Assembly: GCF_049897565.1 (NCBI RefSeq) | Contig: NZ_JAFCWM010000017.1 | Location: forward strand, 1-64,000 | From: JAFCUW01 sp049897565 | GTDB lineage: Bacteria > Pseudomonadota > Gammaproteobacteria > Burkholderiales > Burkholderiaceae_D | Reading direction: 5' to 3' | DNA length: 64,000 nt | Shown: one piece after another, positions 55,066 through 63,859 of the stretch | Position numbering within the stretch: the stretch's first letter is position 1 | Layout: every line of letters begins with the position of its first letter | Made by a program: the position numbers and the translations under genes | The notes under the pieces: model-generated | The model's input: the letters and a program-made list of their open reading frames with translations, nothing else | Databases searched by the model: none | Told to the model about the DNA's origin: nothing

Positions 55066-56147
55066 CCCTGGCGACGTTTTTCGGCGGCCCGCCCGACGTG
55101 CACGCGTCGGCGCCGGGGCGAGTCAACCTGCTCGGCGAGCACACCGACTATAACGACGGCTTCATGCTGCCGGTGGCAACGCCGCAACAGACTGAAGTGG
55201 CGATGAGCATCAGCGAGGACCGGCTGTTCCATGTGTATTCGGCCACGCTGGACGAGGGCGTCGCGTACGCCGGCGACGACCATCCGCCGGCCGGCTTCGC
55301 CCGCTATATCGACGGCTGCATCCGGTTGGTGGAGGCTAGCGGCGTGGTGGTGCCGCCGCTGCGCGTGTATGTCAGCACCGACCTGCCGGTCGGCGCCGGC
55401 CTGTCGAGCAGCGCCGCGCTGGAAGTGGCGACGTTGCGGGCCTTGCGCAGCCTGTTCGCGTTCGAGCTCGACGACGTCGCGCTGGCGCGCATTGCCCAGC
55501 GCGCCGAGATCGAGTATGCCGAAGTGAACTGCGGCATCATGGACCAGATGGCGTCCAGCCTGGCCGACCAGCGCCACATGCTGTTCATCGACGCCCGCAC
55601 CCTGGCGCACCGGCTGCAGCCGCTACCGCCAGGCAGCGCGCTGATCGTCATCGACTCGGGCGTGCCGCGCACGCTGGCGGCGAGCCGGTACAACGAGCGG
55701 CGCGCCGAGTGCGAGCAGGCGGCGCACCTGCTCGGCGTGGCGGCCTTGCGCGACGTCGCCGATCCGGCCCGGGTCGACACCTTGCCGGCGCCGTTGCGGC
55801 AGCGTGCGCGCCATGTCGTACGCGAAAACCTGCGCGTGCTCGAGGCGGCCGCCGGCGTGTCGGCGCCGCGCTTCGGCCAGCTGATGGACGCCTCGCACGC
55901 CAGCTTGCGCGACGACTACGAAGTGTCGATCGACGCGCTCGACGAACTGGCCGCGGCGCTGCGCGCGATGCCGGACGTCTACGGCGCGCGCCTGACCGGC
56001 GCCGGCTTTGGCGGCGCCTGCGTCGCGCTCGGGCGCGAAGGCCACGCGGCGGCGGCGGCGCAAGCGGCGCTGGCGCTGTACAACTCCGCAGGCAGGCAGG
56101 GCCGCATCCTGATCCCGCTGCCGGCGCAACTGGAGCCTTCACAATGA
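55059..56147 (+). CDS. galK: Galactokinase
   Basis: A 362-residue GHMP kinase that phosphorylates galactose at C1 (Leloir pathway). The signature GRVNLLGEHTDYNDGFMLP is near the N terminus, the ATP-binding motif is VGAGLSSSAALEV, and the C-terminal motif is LTGAGFGGACVAL. The start is a GTG at 55059 overlapping the upstream stop; no ATG is suitably placed. It ends in an ATGA overlap with the GH2 gene, so the cluster is translationally coupled. It appears intact. Confidence 0.93.
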   Translation: MLTLATFFGGPPDVHASAPGRVNLLGEHTDYNDGFMLPVATPQQTEVAMSISEDRLFHVYSATLDEGVAYAGDDHPPAGFARYIDGCIRLVEASGVVVPPLRVYVSTDLPVGAGLSSSAALEVATLRALRSLFAFELDDVALARIAQRAEIEYAEVNCGIMDQMASSLADQRHMLFIDARTLAHRLQPLPPGSALIVIDSGVPRTLAASRYNERRAECEQAAHLLGVAALRDVADPARVDTLPAPLRQRARHVVRENLRVLEAAAGVSAPRFGQLMDASHASLRDDYEVSIDALDELAAALRAMPDVYGARLTGAGFGGACVALGREGHAAAAAQAALALYNSAGRQGRILIPLPAQLEPSQ

Positions 56148-57940
56148 ATCAATTCGAATATCCGCGGCCCCAGCTGGTGCGCGACCATTGGATCAGCCTG
56201 AACGGGCCATGGCGCTTCATGTACGACGACGAGCGCCGCTGCCAGATGCCGAACTGCGTCGACGGCTGGACCCACGAGATCGTGGTGCCGTTCGCGCCGG
56301 AAACGAAGGCCAGCGGCATCGGCGACACCGGCTTTCATACGGTCTGCTGGTACCAGCGCCAGTTCACGTTGCAGCCCGGCAGCGGACGCACAATCCTGCA
56401 CTTCGGCGCGATCGACTACAGCGCCCGGGTGTGGGTCAACGATCACCTGGTGGCCGAACATGAAGGCGGCCACACGCCGATCCACGCCGACATCACCGCG
56501 GTCATGAACAGCAACGGCGCGCAGGTCGTTACCGTGATGGTCGAGGACGATCCGCACGACCTGGCCAAGCCGCGCGGCAAGCAGGACTGGCTGCTCGAGC
56601 CGCACTCGATCTGGTATCCGCGCACCACCGGCATCTGGCAGCCGGTCTGGCTCGAACAGGTAGCCTCGACCTACATCAACGTGCTGCGCTGGACGCCGAT
56701 TTTTGAAACCTACGAGATTGGCTGCGAAGTGTTTGCCATCGGTGAAATCGAAGAAGACCTGTTTGTCGAAGTGAAGATCTGGCATGGCGGCGAGTTGCTG
56801 GCGGACGACCACTACAAGCTGCTCGGCCACGAAGCGAACCGCAAGATTGCGCTGTCGGACCCTGGCATCGACGATTCGCGCAACGAGCTGCTGTGGAGCC
56901 CTGAACGGCCGACCTTGCTCGAAGCCGAGGTCACCCTGTACCACGACGATCAAGTGCTCGACCGCGTGACGTCGTACACGGCGATGCGTTCGGTGGCGAT
57001 CAACCGCGACCGCTTCATGCTCAACGGCCGCGCCTATCCGTTGCGCCTGGTGCTCGACCAGGGTTACTGGCCGGATAGCCTGATGACGGCGCCGTCGGAC
57101 GCGGCACTGCGCCGCGACGTCGAGCTGGCCAAGGCGATGGGTTTTAACGGCGTGCGCAAGCACCAGAAGATCGAGGATCCGCGCTACCTGTACTGGGCCG
57201 ACAAGCTGGGCCTGCTGGTATGGGAGGAAATGCCGTCGCCGTACCGCTTCAGCCCGAAGGCGATCAGCCGCATCGTCAAGGAATGGACCGAGGCGCTCGA
57301 GCGCGACTTCAGCCACCCCTGCGTCATTGTCTGGGTGCCGTTCAACGAATCGTGGGGCGTGCCAAACCTGACGTTGACGCAGGCCCACCGCAACGCGGTC
57401 GAGGCGCTGTACCACCTGACGCGCACGCTCGACGCCACCCGACCGGTGATCGGCAATGACGGCTGGGAGGCGTCGGCGACCGACATTCTCGGCATCCACG
57501 ACTACGACTGCGATCCGGACCGGCTGGCCGCCCGCTATGCCGTCAGCGACCCGGTGCGCACCTTGTTCGATCAGCGCCGGCCAGGCGGACGCATCCTGAC
57601 CCTGGATGGCTTTCCGCACCGCGGCCAGCCGATCGTGCTGACCGAATTCGGCGGCATTGCGTTCGATCCGCAAATTAGCGGCACGGCCACGTGGGGCTAT
57701 TCGCGCGCGCACACGGCGGAGACCTTCCTCGATCTGTACCGCGACCTGCTATTTGCCGTCAACAACACCTTCATGTTCAGCGGTTTTTGCTACACCCAGT
57801 TTGCCGACACGTTCCAGGAAGCGAACGGCTTGCTGTGCGCCGACCGCACGCCGAAGGTGCCGCTCGACCAGATTTACGCGGCCACCCGCGGCGTCAAATA
57901 TTTACACACAGGGGAGGGGCCGGGACCCGGTGGTGCCTGA
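56144..57940 (+). CDS. Glycoside hydrolase family 2 enzyme (beta-galactosidase/glucuronidase-like)
   Basis: A 598-residue GH2 protein. An N-terminal sugar-binding jelly roll (LNGPWRFMYDD, FGAIDYSARVWVNDHLVAEH) is followed by an Ig-like domain and a TIM barrel. The acid/base is Glu402 in VPFNESWG and the nucleophile is Glu501 in VLTEFGG. No signal peptide is seen, so it should act in the cytoplasm. It is coupled by ATGA to galK, which suggests that it releases galactose for phosphorylation; the exact linkage is not predictable. Confidence 0.93.
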   Translation: MNQFEYPRPQLVRDHWISLNGPWRFMYDDERRCQMPNCVDGWTHEIVVPFAPETKASGIGDTGFHTVCWYQRQFTLQPGSGRTILHFGAIDYSARVWVNDHLVAEHEGGHTPIHADITAVMNSNGAQVVTVMVEDDPHDLAKPRGKQDWLLEPHSIWYPRTTGIWQPVWLEQVASTYINVLRWTPIFETYEIGCEVFAIGEIEEDLFVEVKIWHGGELLADDHYKLLGHEANRKIALSDPGIDDSRNELLWSPERPTLLEAEVTLYHDDQVLDRVTSYTAMRSVAINRDRFMLNGRAYPLRLVLDQGYWPDSLMTAPSDAALRRDVELAKAMGFNGVRKHQKIEDPRYLYWADKLGLLVWEEMPSPYRFSPKAISRIVKEWTEALERDFSHPCVIVWVPFNESWGVPNLTLTQAHRNAVEALYHLTRTLDATRPVIGNDGWEASATDILGIHDYDCDPDRLAARYAVSDPVRTLFDQRRPGGRILTLDGFPHRGQPIVLTEFGGIAFDPQISGTATWGYSRAHTAETFLDLYRDLLFAVNNTFMFSGFCYTQFADTFQEANGLLCADRTPKVPLDQIYAATRGVKYLHTGEGPGPGGA

Positions 57941-58031
57941 GCCGCCCGGCGGCGGCCGCTGGCCCCAGGTCCCTTGCAGCAAGTCATTCTTCAGATCACG
58001 CGACGCCCGCAAGGGGCGAAAAGGAGCAAGC

Positions 58032-60671
58032 ATGAAAACGATCGTCGTCTTTTGTCACCTGCGCTGGGACTTCGTCTACCAGCGGCCGCAACAGTTACTG
58101 ACGCGGCTGGCGCAACATTACCGCATCTTGTACGTCGAGGAGCCGGTGTTCGATGACGCCGCGCCCTTCATGGAACAGACCAGTCCGGCCCCGAATGTGA
58201 CGGTCTGCCGCGCCCATACGCCGATCCTGGCCGGCGGCTTCCACGACGATCAGATTCCGCTGCTGCAGCCGCTGCTGGCGGACCTGGTACCGCCAGGCGA
58301 GCAACCGATCGCCTGGTTTTACACACCGATGGCGCTGCCGCTGCTGCAACAACTGCAGGCGAGCCTGGTGGTGTATGACTGCATGGATGAACTGGCGGCG
58401 TTCAAGAATCCGCCGAAGCAAGTGCTGCAGCGCGAAAGCGCGCTGCTGAACCTGGCCGACCTGGTGTTCGCCGGCGGCCCCAGCCTGTACGAGGCCAAGC
58501 GCGAGCGCCATGCCAACGCCCACTGCTTTCCGAGCAGTGTCGACGGCGCCCATTTCGGCCAGGCTCTGGCGCGCGCGGCGAGCCATCCGGCGCAGCGACA
58601 TATCCCCCATCCGCGGCTTGGCTTCTATGGCGTCATCGATGAACGTTTCGACGCCGCACTGACGGCGGCGCTGGCCGATGCGCACCCGGAGTGGCAGATC
58701 GTACTGGTCGGCCCGGTGCTCAAGGTCGATCTCGCCAGCCTGCCGAGCCGGCCCAACATCCATTACCTGGGCCAGCAGCCGTACCAGGCGCTGCCGCAAA
58801 TGCTGGCCGGCTGGGACGTCTGCCTGCTGCCGTTTGCACTGAACGAGGCGACCCGTTTCATCAGCCCGACCAAGGTGCTGGAATACATGGCCGCTGAATT
58901 GCCGAGCGTGAGCACGCCGATTGCCGACGTCGTCGAGCCATATGGCCACGTCGTCGCGATCGCCGCCGGCGCCGCCGAATTCATCGCCGCCTGCGAGGCC
59001 GCGCTGGCGATGACGCCGGAACAGCTCGAAGCGCAGCGGGCATCCATGCGCGCCATCGTTGCCAGCACGTCGTGGGAGGTGACGGCCGACGCCATGCGTG
59101 AATTGTTGATCAGCACGGCGCCGCGTCAGGCGCCGGCGCGCTTCGCGGCGCGCGGCGCAAACGGCGCCGCCGCCACGGCCGCCGCCGCATCGCCGAAAGT
59201 CAATCCCTTGCGTTCCCAGGGTGGCGCGCAGAACGTGCGCACCGTTATCGTCGGCGCCGGGCCGACCGGGCTGTCGGCGGCCTACCACTTGCGCGAAGGC
59301 GCCGTATTGCTCGACAAGAACGCCAATGTCGGCGGCTGGTGCCGTTCGATCGACGACCACGGCTTTACGTTCGACTACGCCGGCCACATCATGTTCTCGA
59401 ACGACCAGTATGTCCTCAAGCTGTATCAGCGTTTACTGGGCGATAACGTGCACTGGCAGGACCGTGAAGCGTGGATTTACAGCAAGCAGGTGTACACGCG
59501 CTACCCGTTCCAGGGTGCCTTGTACGGCTTGCCGCCGAAGGTGATCAGCGAATGCATCGTTGGCGCCGTCGAAGCGCGTTTCGGGGCGCTCGAATCGGTC
59601 GGCAGCGCCTCTGCAGGCACGGCAGCGCCCGTCAAGCCGATCGACGATTGCTGCGCCGACGGCACCGCCGGTGTTGCCAATACGACCGCCATCGCGCCGC
59701 GCAAACGCGACACCCAGAACTTCGAGGAATTCATTTACAAGGTATGGGGGAAGGGCATCGCCAAACACTTTGCCATTCCATACAACCGCAAGCTGTGGAC
59801 GCTGCCGCTGACAGAGATGGAAACGTCGTGGCTGGGCGGTCGGGTGCCGCTGCCCGACCTCGAACAGATCATCGAAGGCGCGCTTGAGCCAGTGGCCAAG
59901 CCGATGGGCCCGAACGCGCGTTTCGGCTACCCGCTGCGCGGAGGCTTTCAGGCGCTGATGGAAGGGTTCCTGCCGCACATTATGGGCAAGCTCGAATTGG
60001 GCGCGGAGGCGGCGCAATTGCTGCCGCGCGAACATGTGCTGGTGATGGCCGATGGCAGCCGCTACCGTTACGAACATCTGGTCAGCACCATGCCGTTGCC
60101 CGAACTGGTCAAACTGGCCGGCGCCGAAGTGCCGGAAGAGGTGCGCGCCGCCGCACGGGGCCTGCGCCATTTGTCGGTGCGCTGTGTCAATCTCGGCGTG
60201 GCGCGCGAGAAGCTGACCGACAAGCACTGGATCTACTATCCGGAAGAGACGATATTCCACCGCATTTTCGTGCAGGGGAATGCCAGCCCGCATTGCAACC
60301 CGCCAGGCGGCTTCGGCTTGACGTGCGAGATTTCGTATTCGCCGTGGAAGTCGCTGCCGGTCGATGGCCAGGAACTGATCGAGCGCTGCATCCAGGATTG
60401 CATCGACGTGACGATGCTGCGGCCGGACGACAAGATCATCACCGCCAACATGGTCGACATGCCGTACGCGTATGTTGTCTACGACCACGCGCGCGCCGCC
60501 AATGTGGAACTGGTGAAGGCCTGGCTGGCCCGCTACGACATCATCCTGGCGGGACGTTACAGCGAGTGGGAATATTACAACTCGGACCACGCATTCTTGG
60601 CCGGCAAGAAAGCTGCCGAGACCGTACTGGCGCAACGCGCGGACAGGGCGAAGACGGTCGGTTCAGACTGA
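58032..60671 (+). CDS. Fusion of a glycosyltransferase and a UDP-galactopyranose-mutase-like flavoenzyme
   Basis: An 879-residue two-domain protein. I chose ATG 58032 with AAGGAG before it. Residues 1-370 are a GT-B glycosyltransferase (start VVFCHLRWDFVYQRPQQLL; C-terminal FISPTKVLEYMAAELPSVST is the nucleotide-sugar contact region). After an Ala-rich linker, residues from about 402 form an FAD enzyme: VIVGAGPTGLSAAYHL, GGWCRSI, GHIMFS, then YPFQGALYGLP and FAIPYNRKLW, as in UDP-galactopyranose mutase-like proteins. It follows the GH2 gene at 91 bases. Together with galK this suggests galactose or galactofuranose handling for a surface glycan. Confidence 0.85.
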   Translation: MKTIVVFCHLRWDFVYQRPQQLLTRLAQHYRILYVEEPVFDDAAPFMEQTSPAPNVTVCRAHTPILAGGFHDDQIPLLQPLLADLVPPGEQPIAWFYTPMALPLLQQLQASLVVYDCMDELAAFKNPPKQVLQRESALLNLADLVFAGGPSLYEAKRERHANAHCFPSSVDGAHFGQALARAASHPAQRHIPHPRLGFYGVIDERFDAALTAALADAHPEWQIVLVGPVLKVDLASLPSRPNIHYLGQQPYQALPQMLAGWDVCLLPFALNEATRFISPTKVLEYMAAELPSVSTPIADVVEPYGHVVAIAAGAAEFIAACEAALAMTPEQLEAQRASMRAIVASTSWEVTADAMRELLISTAPRQAPARFAARGANGAAATAAAASPKVNPLRSQGGAQNVRTVIVGAGPTGLSAAYHLREGAVLLDKNANVGGWCRSIDDHGFTFDYAGHIMFSNDQYVLKLYQRLLGDNVHWQDREAWIYSKQVYTRYPFQGALYGLPPKVISECIVGAVEARFGALESVGSASAGTAAPVKPIDDCCADGTAGVANTTAIAPRKRDTQNFEEFIYKVWGKGIAKHFAIPYNRKLWTLPLTEMETSWLGGRVPLPDLEQIIEGALEPVAKPMGPNARFGYPLRGGFQALMEGFLPHIMGKLELGAEAAQLLPREHVLVMADGSRYRYEHLVSTMPLPELVKLAGAEVPEEVRAAARGLRHLSVRCVNLGVAREKLTDKHWIYYPEETIFHRIFVQGNASPHCNPPGGFGLTCEISYSPWKSLPVDGQELIERCIQDCIDVTMLRPDDKIITANMVDMPYAYVVYDHARAANVELVKAWLARYDIILAGRYSEWEYYNSDHAFLAGKKAAETVLAQRADRAKTVGSD

Positions 60672-61341
60672 TGTGCAGCGGCTTCGACCGAGGCCGGCGA
60701 TCAAATTGCCGGCATGCGTCAAGTTCTGGCCGGTCTCTTGGGCAGGGCTGTTCGGCTCGCGCCGGTCACAACTAGCGGTACTTCATGCGAGGAGATGACC
60801 CGTGTTGCGCTAGCGTGCATGACAGCTTTGCCTGTTGCGCGAAACTCGGGTGATGCGGGGATCAACTTCCGCGCCTCACCCGATCTCCCTTTTAGGGCAG
60901 GGGCCTGGGTGCGCGCCTGCCCGCGGCTCGGGTGGTGCGCCGCGGCAGTCGACTCCATCATCTGCGTCGTGACTGCTTATAAACCGTCATCTGTGTCGCA
61001 CGTGCTCACCGTCTCGACTGCTCCCAAAAATTAATCTGCTTTCGCGACTGTTTACAAGCCATGATCTGCGCCGGGACTGCTCACGAACATCATCTGCATT
61101 GCGACTGCTCACTCGCCATCATCTGCGTGGCGAGTGCTTGCAAGCCGGTCCCTTGCGCACGGCACGTGACGGCGGTTAGTGGGCGCATCGCGCAATCGGC
61201 AAACAAGTACGCGACTTCATCGCCAAAACCAGAATGGACCGTTGATCTGCTTGACCGCGGACCCGCTTCCCCTGCATGCGTGACCCGCGCGACGCCGGCC
61301 CGCATGCCGCTGCTGGGAAGCGGATGCCGTAGCCGCTCGCG
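60672..61341. other. Intergenic region with degenerate repeats
   Basis: About 670 bases without a supportable gene. Its right part (60957-61146) contains a degenerate tandem repeat, reported separately. Open frames there lack start signals. Confidence 0.5.
60957..61146 (+). repeat. Degenerate tandem repeat, about 28-30 bp unit
   Basis: Five to six imperfect copies of a unit with consensus CATCATCTGCGT then GCGACTGCTCAC. Copies begin near 60957, 60988, 61061, 61089 and 61117, with one diverged copy between 60990 and 61060. Spacers between units do not exist, so it is not CRISPR-like. Confidence 0.6.
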
Positions 61342-61956
61342 TCAGTGGGAGATCGCGCCGTCGGTCATATTGACCCGGTCGCCCATGCGGTAGGTTGGAG
61401 GAGTTGCCTGGGTCACGACCAGGGTCGTGCCATCGTCCATGCGCAGCGTGACGCGGTACATTCTGTCCTCGCCCATCGACGATGAGCCGGTGGAGCCGGT
61501 GCCGCCGCTGCTGCCAACCGCGCCCGTACCGCTTTTGGGCACCGCTTCAATTGCCATCACCATGGCGTTGGGCGCCATCGTGCCGGCAGAAGACGAGCCG
61601 GTCGGCGGAGTTTGTTGCGACTGGCCAGCCGCACTGCCGCTGGCGGTGCCCGCCATGCCGCCTGCGCCACCTTCGGTTCCCATGGTGCTGGTCGAACCAG
61701 TGGTGCCAGTGCCGGTGGTGGTGCCCGAGCCGCTGGTGCCGCCACTCCCAGTGCTGCTACCGCTGCCCATGCTGCTGCCACTGCCGCTGCCGCTGGTGCC
61801 GCTGCCGATGCTGCTGCTGCCGCCGCCACCGCTGCTGGTGCCGCTACCCGTGGCGCCTGAGCCATCGTCCGACATCTTTCCGCGCATCGTGCCGCAGCCT
61901 GCCAGCGCCAGTGCCAGCATGCCCGCCAGTACCGCGCTCTGTTGTTTTCGATTCAT
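61342..61956 (-). CDS. Gly/Ser-rich lipoprotein
   Basis: A 204-residue protein. AAGGAG lies before ATG 61956; the signal ends in lipobox LALAGC. About 80 residues of Gly-Ser-Thr low-complexity sequence follow. The C-terminal 50 residues (YRVTLRMDDGTTLVVTQ then PPTYRMGDRVNM) form a small beta fold resembling the outer-membrane SlyB/glycine-zipper-associated domain seen in other lipoproteins. A leader element upstream is shared with the small lipoprotein at 62172-62381. Role unknown; envelope stress or permeability are possibilities. Confidence 0.75.
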   Translation of the reverse strand: MNRKQQSAVLAGMLALALAGCGTMRGKMSDDGSGATGSGTSSGGGGSSSIGSGTSGSGSGSSMGSGSSTGSGGTSGSGTTTGTGTTGSTSTMGTEGGAGGMAGTASGSAAGQSQQTPPTGSSSAGTMAPNAMVMAIEAVPKSGTGAVGSSGGTGSTGSSSMGEDRMYRVTLRMDDGTTLVVTQATPPTYRMGDRVNMTDGAISH

Positions 61957-61990
61957 GATCAACTCCTTATATTTGATGTCTTACAGTGGG

Positions 61991-62034
61991 TGTGTGCGTG
62001 ACGTGCCGCTTGCCACGAGGGTAAGAGGGGCGAA
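61991..62034 (-). promoter_or_regulatory. Conserved leader element, copy 1
   Basis: About 44 bases, 35 bases before the ATG of the Gly/Ser-rich lipoprotein. On the minus strand it begins TTCGCCCCTCTTAC and ends GTCACGCACACA. It is largely identical to the element at 62414-62458 at nearly the same distance from its gene, while the coding regions differ, which points to a shared promoter or 5' UTR signal. Confidence 0.55.
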
Positions 62035-62171
62035 CCGCGCGTACGTTCGGCGGCACCGGGCAGCACCTGACGCAAATCAAACGAAGCTTGTCTCGTTCTG
62101 GTTGCTGCCACCGTGTTGCGGCCGAAGTCTGATCGACATGTTGCAAGTCCTCGGACGCACCGCCGCGATTT

Positions 62172-62381
62172 CTAGTTCTGAACGCTTCCTGCCCCTGCGC
62201 CGGTAGTGCTCCTGGCAGTCGTGTTGCCAGCGCCGGCATCACCGGTACTGGCGGCCGGAGGCGTTCCGGCGCTTGGACTTGCGGCCGGGCTGGTGCCGCT
62301 GGTGTTTCTCCAGGGGAGATAGCTGCACGCCGCCAGCGATAGCGCCAGCAGGCCCAGGATCACGCTTTGTGTACGCTTCAT
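62172..62381 (-). CDS. Small lipoprotein
   Basis: A 69-residue protein preceded by GAGGAGTTGAAT. The signal ends in lipobox SLAAC (MKRTQSVILGLLALSLAAC), followed by a Thr/Ala/Gly/Ser-rich disordered tail. It resembles the signal part of the lipoprotein downstream, from which it is separated by about 210 bases, and shares its leader element. Likely a paralogue or a gene co-regulated with it. Confidence 0.65.
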   Translation of the reverse strand: MKRTQSVILGLLALSLAACSYLPWRNTSGTSPAASPSAGTPPAASTGDAGAGNTTARSTTGAGAGSVQN

Positions 62382-62413
62382 ATTCAACTCCTCGATTGTT
62401 GGTGTTTTCGATG

Positions 62414-62458
62414 TGTGTGCGTGACGATGCCGCGTGCCACTGGAGTAAGAGGGGCGAA
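62414..62458 (-). promoter_or_regulatory. Conserved leader element, copy 2
   Basis: Counterpart of the element at 61991-62034, located 33 bases before the small lipoprotein ATG. Conserved parts on the minus strand are TTCGCCCCTCTTAC, GTGGCA, GCGGCA and CGTCACGCACACA. Confidence 0.55.
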
Positions 62459-62537
62459 TCGGCGCGATGTTCCGGCTGAGCGGAGGCCGCGTGAGGCAGA
62501 TCAAACTGTCGAGCAGTTAGTTTCTGGCTGTTAATGT

Positions 62538-62936
62538 TTAGCGCGTGCTTGGCGTGTTGGGCAGGACGGCCCACAGCAGGGCGGAGGTGACGGTTGCGGC
62601 GCTGCAATCGACCAGCCAGTCACCGATCGAGGCGCCCCGATAAGGAAACATGCTTTGCAGCAGTTCGTCGCCGGCGCCCATCAGTGCAATCGTCAGCAGC
62701 GCTTTCAGCGCGCGCCTGCGCATGCTGCCTTCGCTGCCGGCAAACACAAGGAACGTCAGGCCGGCATAAGCCAGCGAGTGCAACACCACGCCGGTGGCGT
62801 ACTGGCCGATTTCGGCACGGGCGCCGGGAATCGAGCCCATCACCAGGATTGCCGCATAGATCAGCAGCGCGCACAGATAGCGCAGTTTGCGCAGCTTCGG
62901 GTCAAGTACGAGCAGGGAAACGAGGGCGTGCATCAC
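62538..62936 (-). CDS. VanZ-like membrane protein
   Basis: A 132-residue membrane protein with four hydrophobic segments. The VanZ-type pattern is visible in ILVMGSIPG, LHSLAYAGLTFLVF, GAGDELLQSMFPYRGASIGDW and a following small-residue helix. VanZ proteins relate to teicoplanin tolerance in Gram-positives, but in proteobacteria their function is unknown. It lies alone. Confidence 0.8.
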   Translation of the reverse strand: MMHALVSLLVLDPKLRKLRYLCALLIYAAILVMGSIPGARAEIGQYATGVVLHSLAYAGLTFLVFAGSEGSMRRRALKALLTIALMGAGDELLQSMFPYRGASIGDWLVDCSAATVTSALLWAVLPNTPSTR

Positions 62937-63021
62937 GGCAACCGGGGCGAAAGCGACAAGGATAGCATGTCGCCGCGAACGCCCTGGCGGGGCGGACGGC
63001 TTGTTGCCGCCGGCTCGGTAA

Positions 63022-63348
63022 TCAGATTGTCAACGCACTGGCGCCGTTGGGATAATGGGCGTCAAAACAGCCGTGGCAGCTGGCGCAGAACAGGTGGGCG
63101 GACCGCACGCTACGTTGGCGCAGCACCAATTTCAGGTGGGTTTGGGCGCACTTTGGGCAGGATTCGCGAATGCTGCCGCAGGTGGTCAGGTTGATGGGCG
63201 TATCGTCGTCGTCGAGATGATCGATGGCGGCGCGCGGATCGAGTTCAGTCAGGATCAGGCGATCTTCATCGCGTGGCTGGCGCCGGCTGTGAACCGGAAT
63301 GGATTCACTCGCGTGGTTCGATGTTGTTTCATAGGCGAGAAAGCTCAT
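63022..63348 (-). CDS. Hypothetical protein with zinc-ribbon-like cysteines
   Basis: A 108-residue protein. The C-terminal half contains TTCGSIRESCPKCAQTH and LFCASCHGCFDAH; the two CxxC pairs (CPKC and CASC) could bind one zinc ion. The N-terminal half is acidic (DHLDDDDTP) and probably disordered. No family is recognised. Confidence 0.6.
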   Translation of the reverse strand: MSFLAYETTSNHASESIPVHSRRQPRDEDRLILTELDPRAAIDHLDDDDTPINLTTCGSIRESCPKCAQTHLKLVLRQRSVRSAHLFCASCHGCFDAHYPNGASALTI

Positions 63349-63859
63349 TCGATAGACTCCCTTTACTTCCAGGTGTTGATAGATAAACCAGTCGGAGGAA
63401 CTTCATCATAGTAGATGCTGCGCCAGGTTCAAGCTGTTAATCCTGCTATCTAGCTGATGTGTCTCAAAGCGGGTTGCTCGAAAAAAAAATGCCCACCGGC
63501 TAAGGCGGGCAAACCCAAGATCGGGCCAAGAGAGGGGAAACCGGAGTGGCGTGCCGCCGTTAGAGGAAGACACGCCTGGCTGCGATCACGCATATCGGTT
63601 GCGTGTATGCAGGTGAATTAAGTATAGGGAGCGCGTGTGACGCGGGCATGACAATGATCAAACGTGCATCGCTTTGCTGGCGAACCAACTGGGCTGAATT
63701 TTGTCGCAGCCGGCGCCGGACAAAAAAAAGCCCGCTGGTGAAAGCGGGCTGAAGACTATTTTCTTGGAGGAGAATAGTGGAGACAAGGCAGAGTATGCTG
63801 CAGTGCCACATATATGTCCAATTGTAAATTTAGATATCTGACATATAAAATAGCTATAA
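63349..63859. other. Intergenic region with two minus-strand terminators
   Basis: About 510 bases without a gene. Two hairpins are each followed, on the minus strand, by a T run: one at about 63481-63512 (stem GCCCGCC / GGTGGGC) and a stronger one at 63720-63752. Confidence 0.5.
63720..63752 (-). terminator. Rho-independent terminator of the Ohr/OsmC gene
   Basis: Perfect stem AGCCCGCT / AGCGGGCT with a six-base loop (63729-63750); the A run at 63722-63729 becomes a T run on the minus strand. It lies about 110 bases past the stop of the leftward gene at 63860. Confidence 0.8.

Noticed and set aside
56000..57712. 577-codon minus-strand frame opposite the GH2 gene
   Set aside because: A shadow frame; the GH2 protein on the plus strand is complete, with both catalytic glutamates.
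60957..61146. Possible CRISPR array
   Set aside because: Units of about 28-30 bases follow each other directly and are imperfect; there are no unique spacers and no cas genes nearby.
61427..62206. Plus-strand Val/Pro-rich frame opposite the Gly/Ser lipoprotein
   Set aside because: It is the reverse reading of a Gly-Ser-Thr repeat region; the minus strand has a ribosome site and a lipobox.
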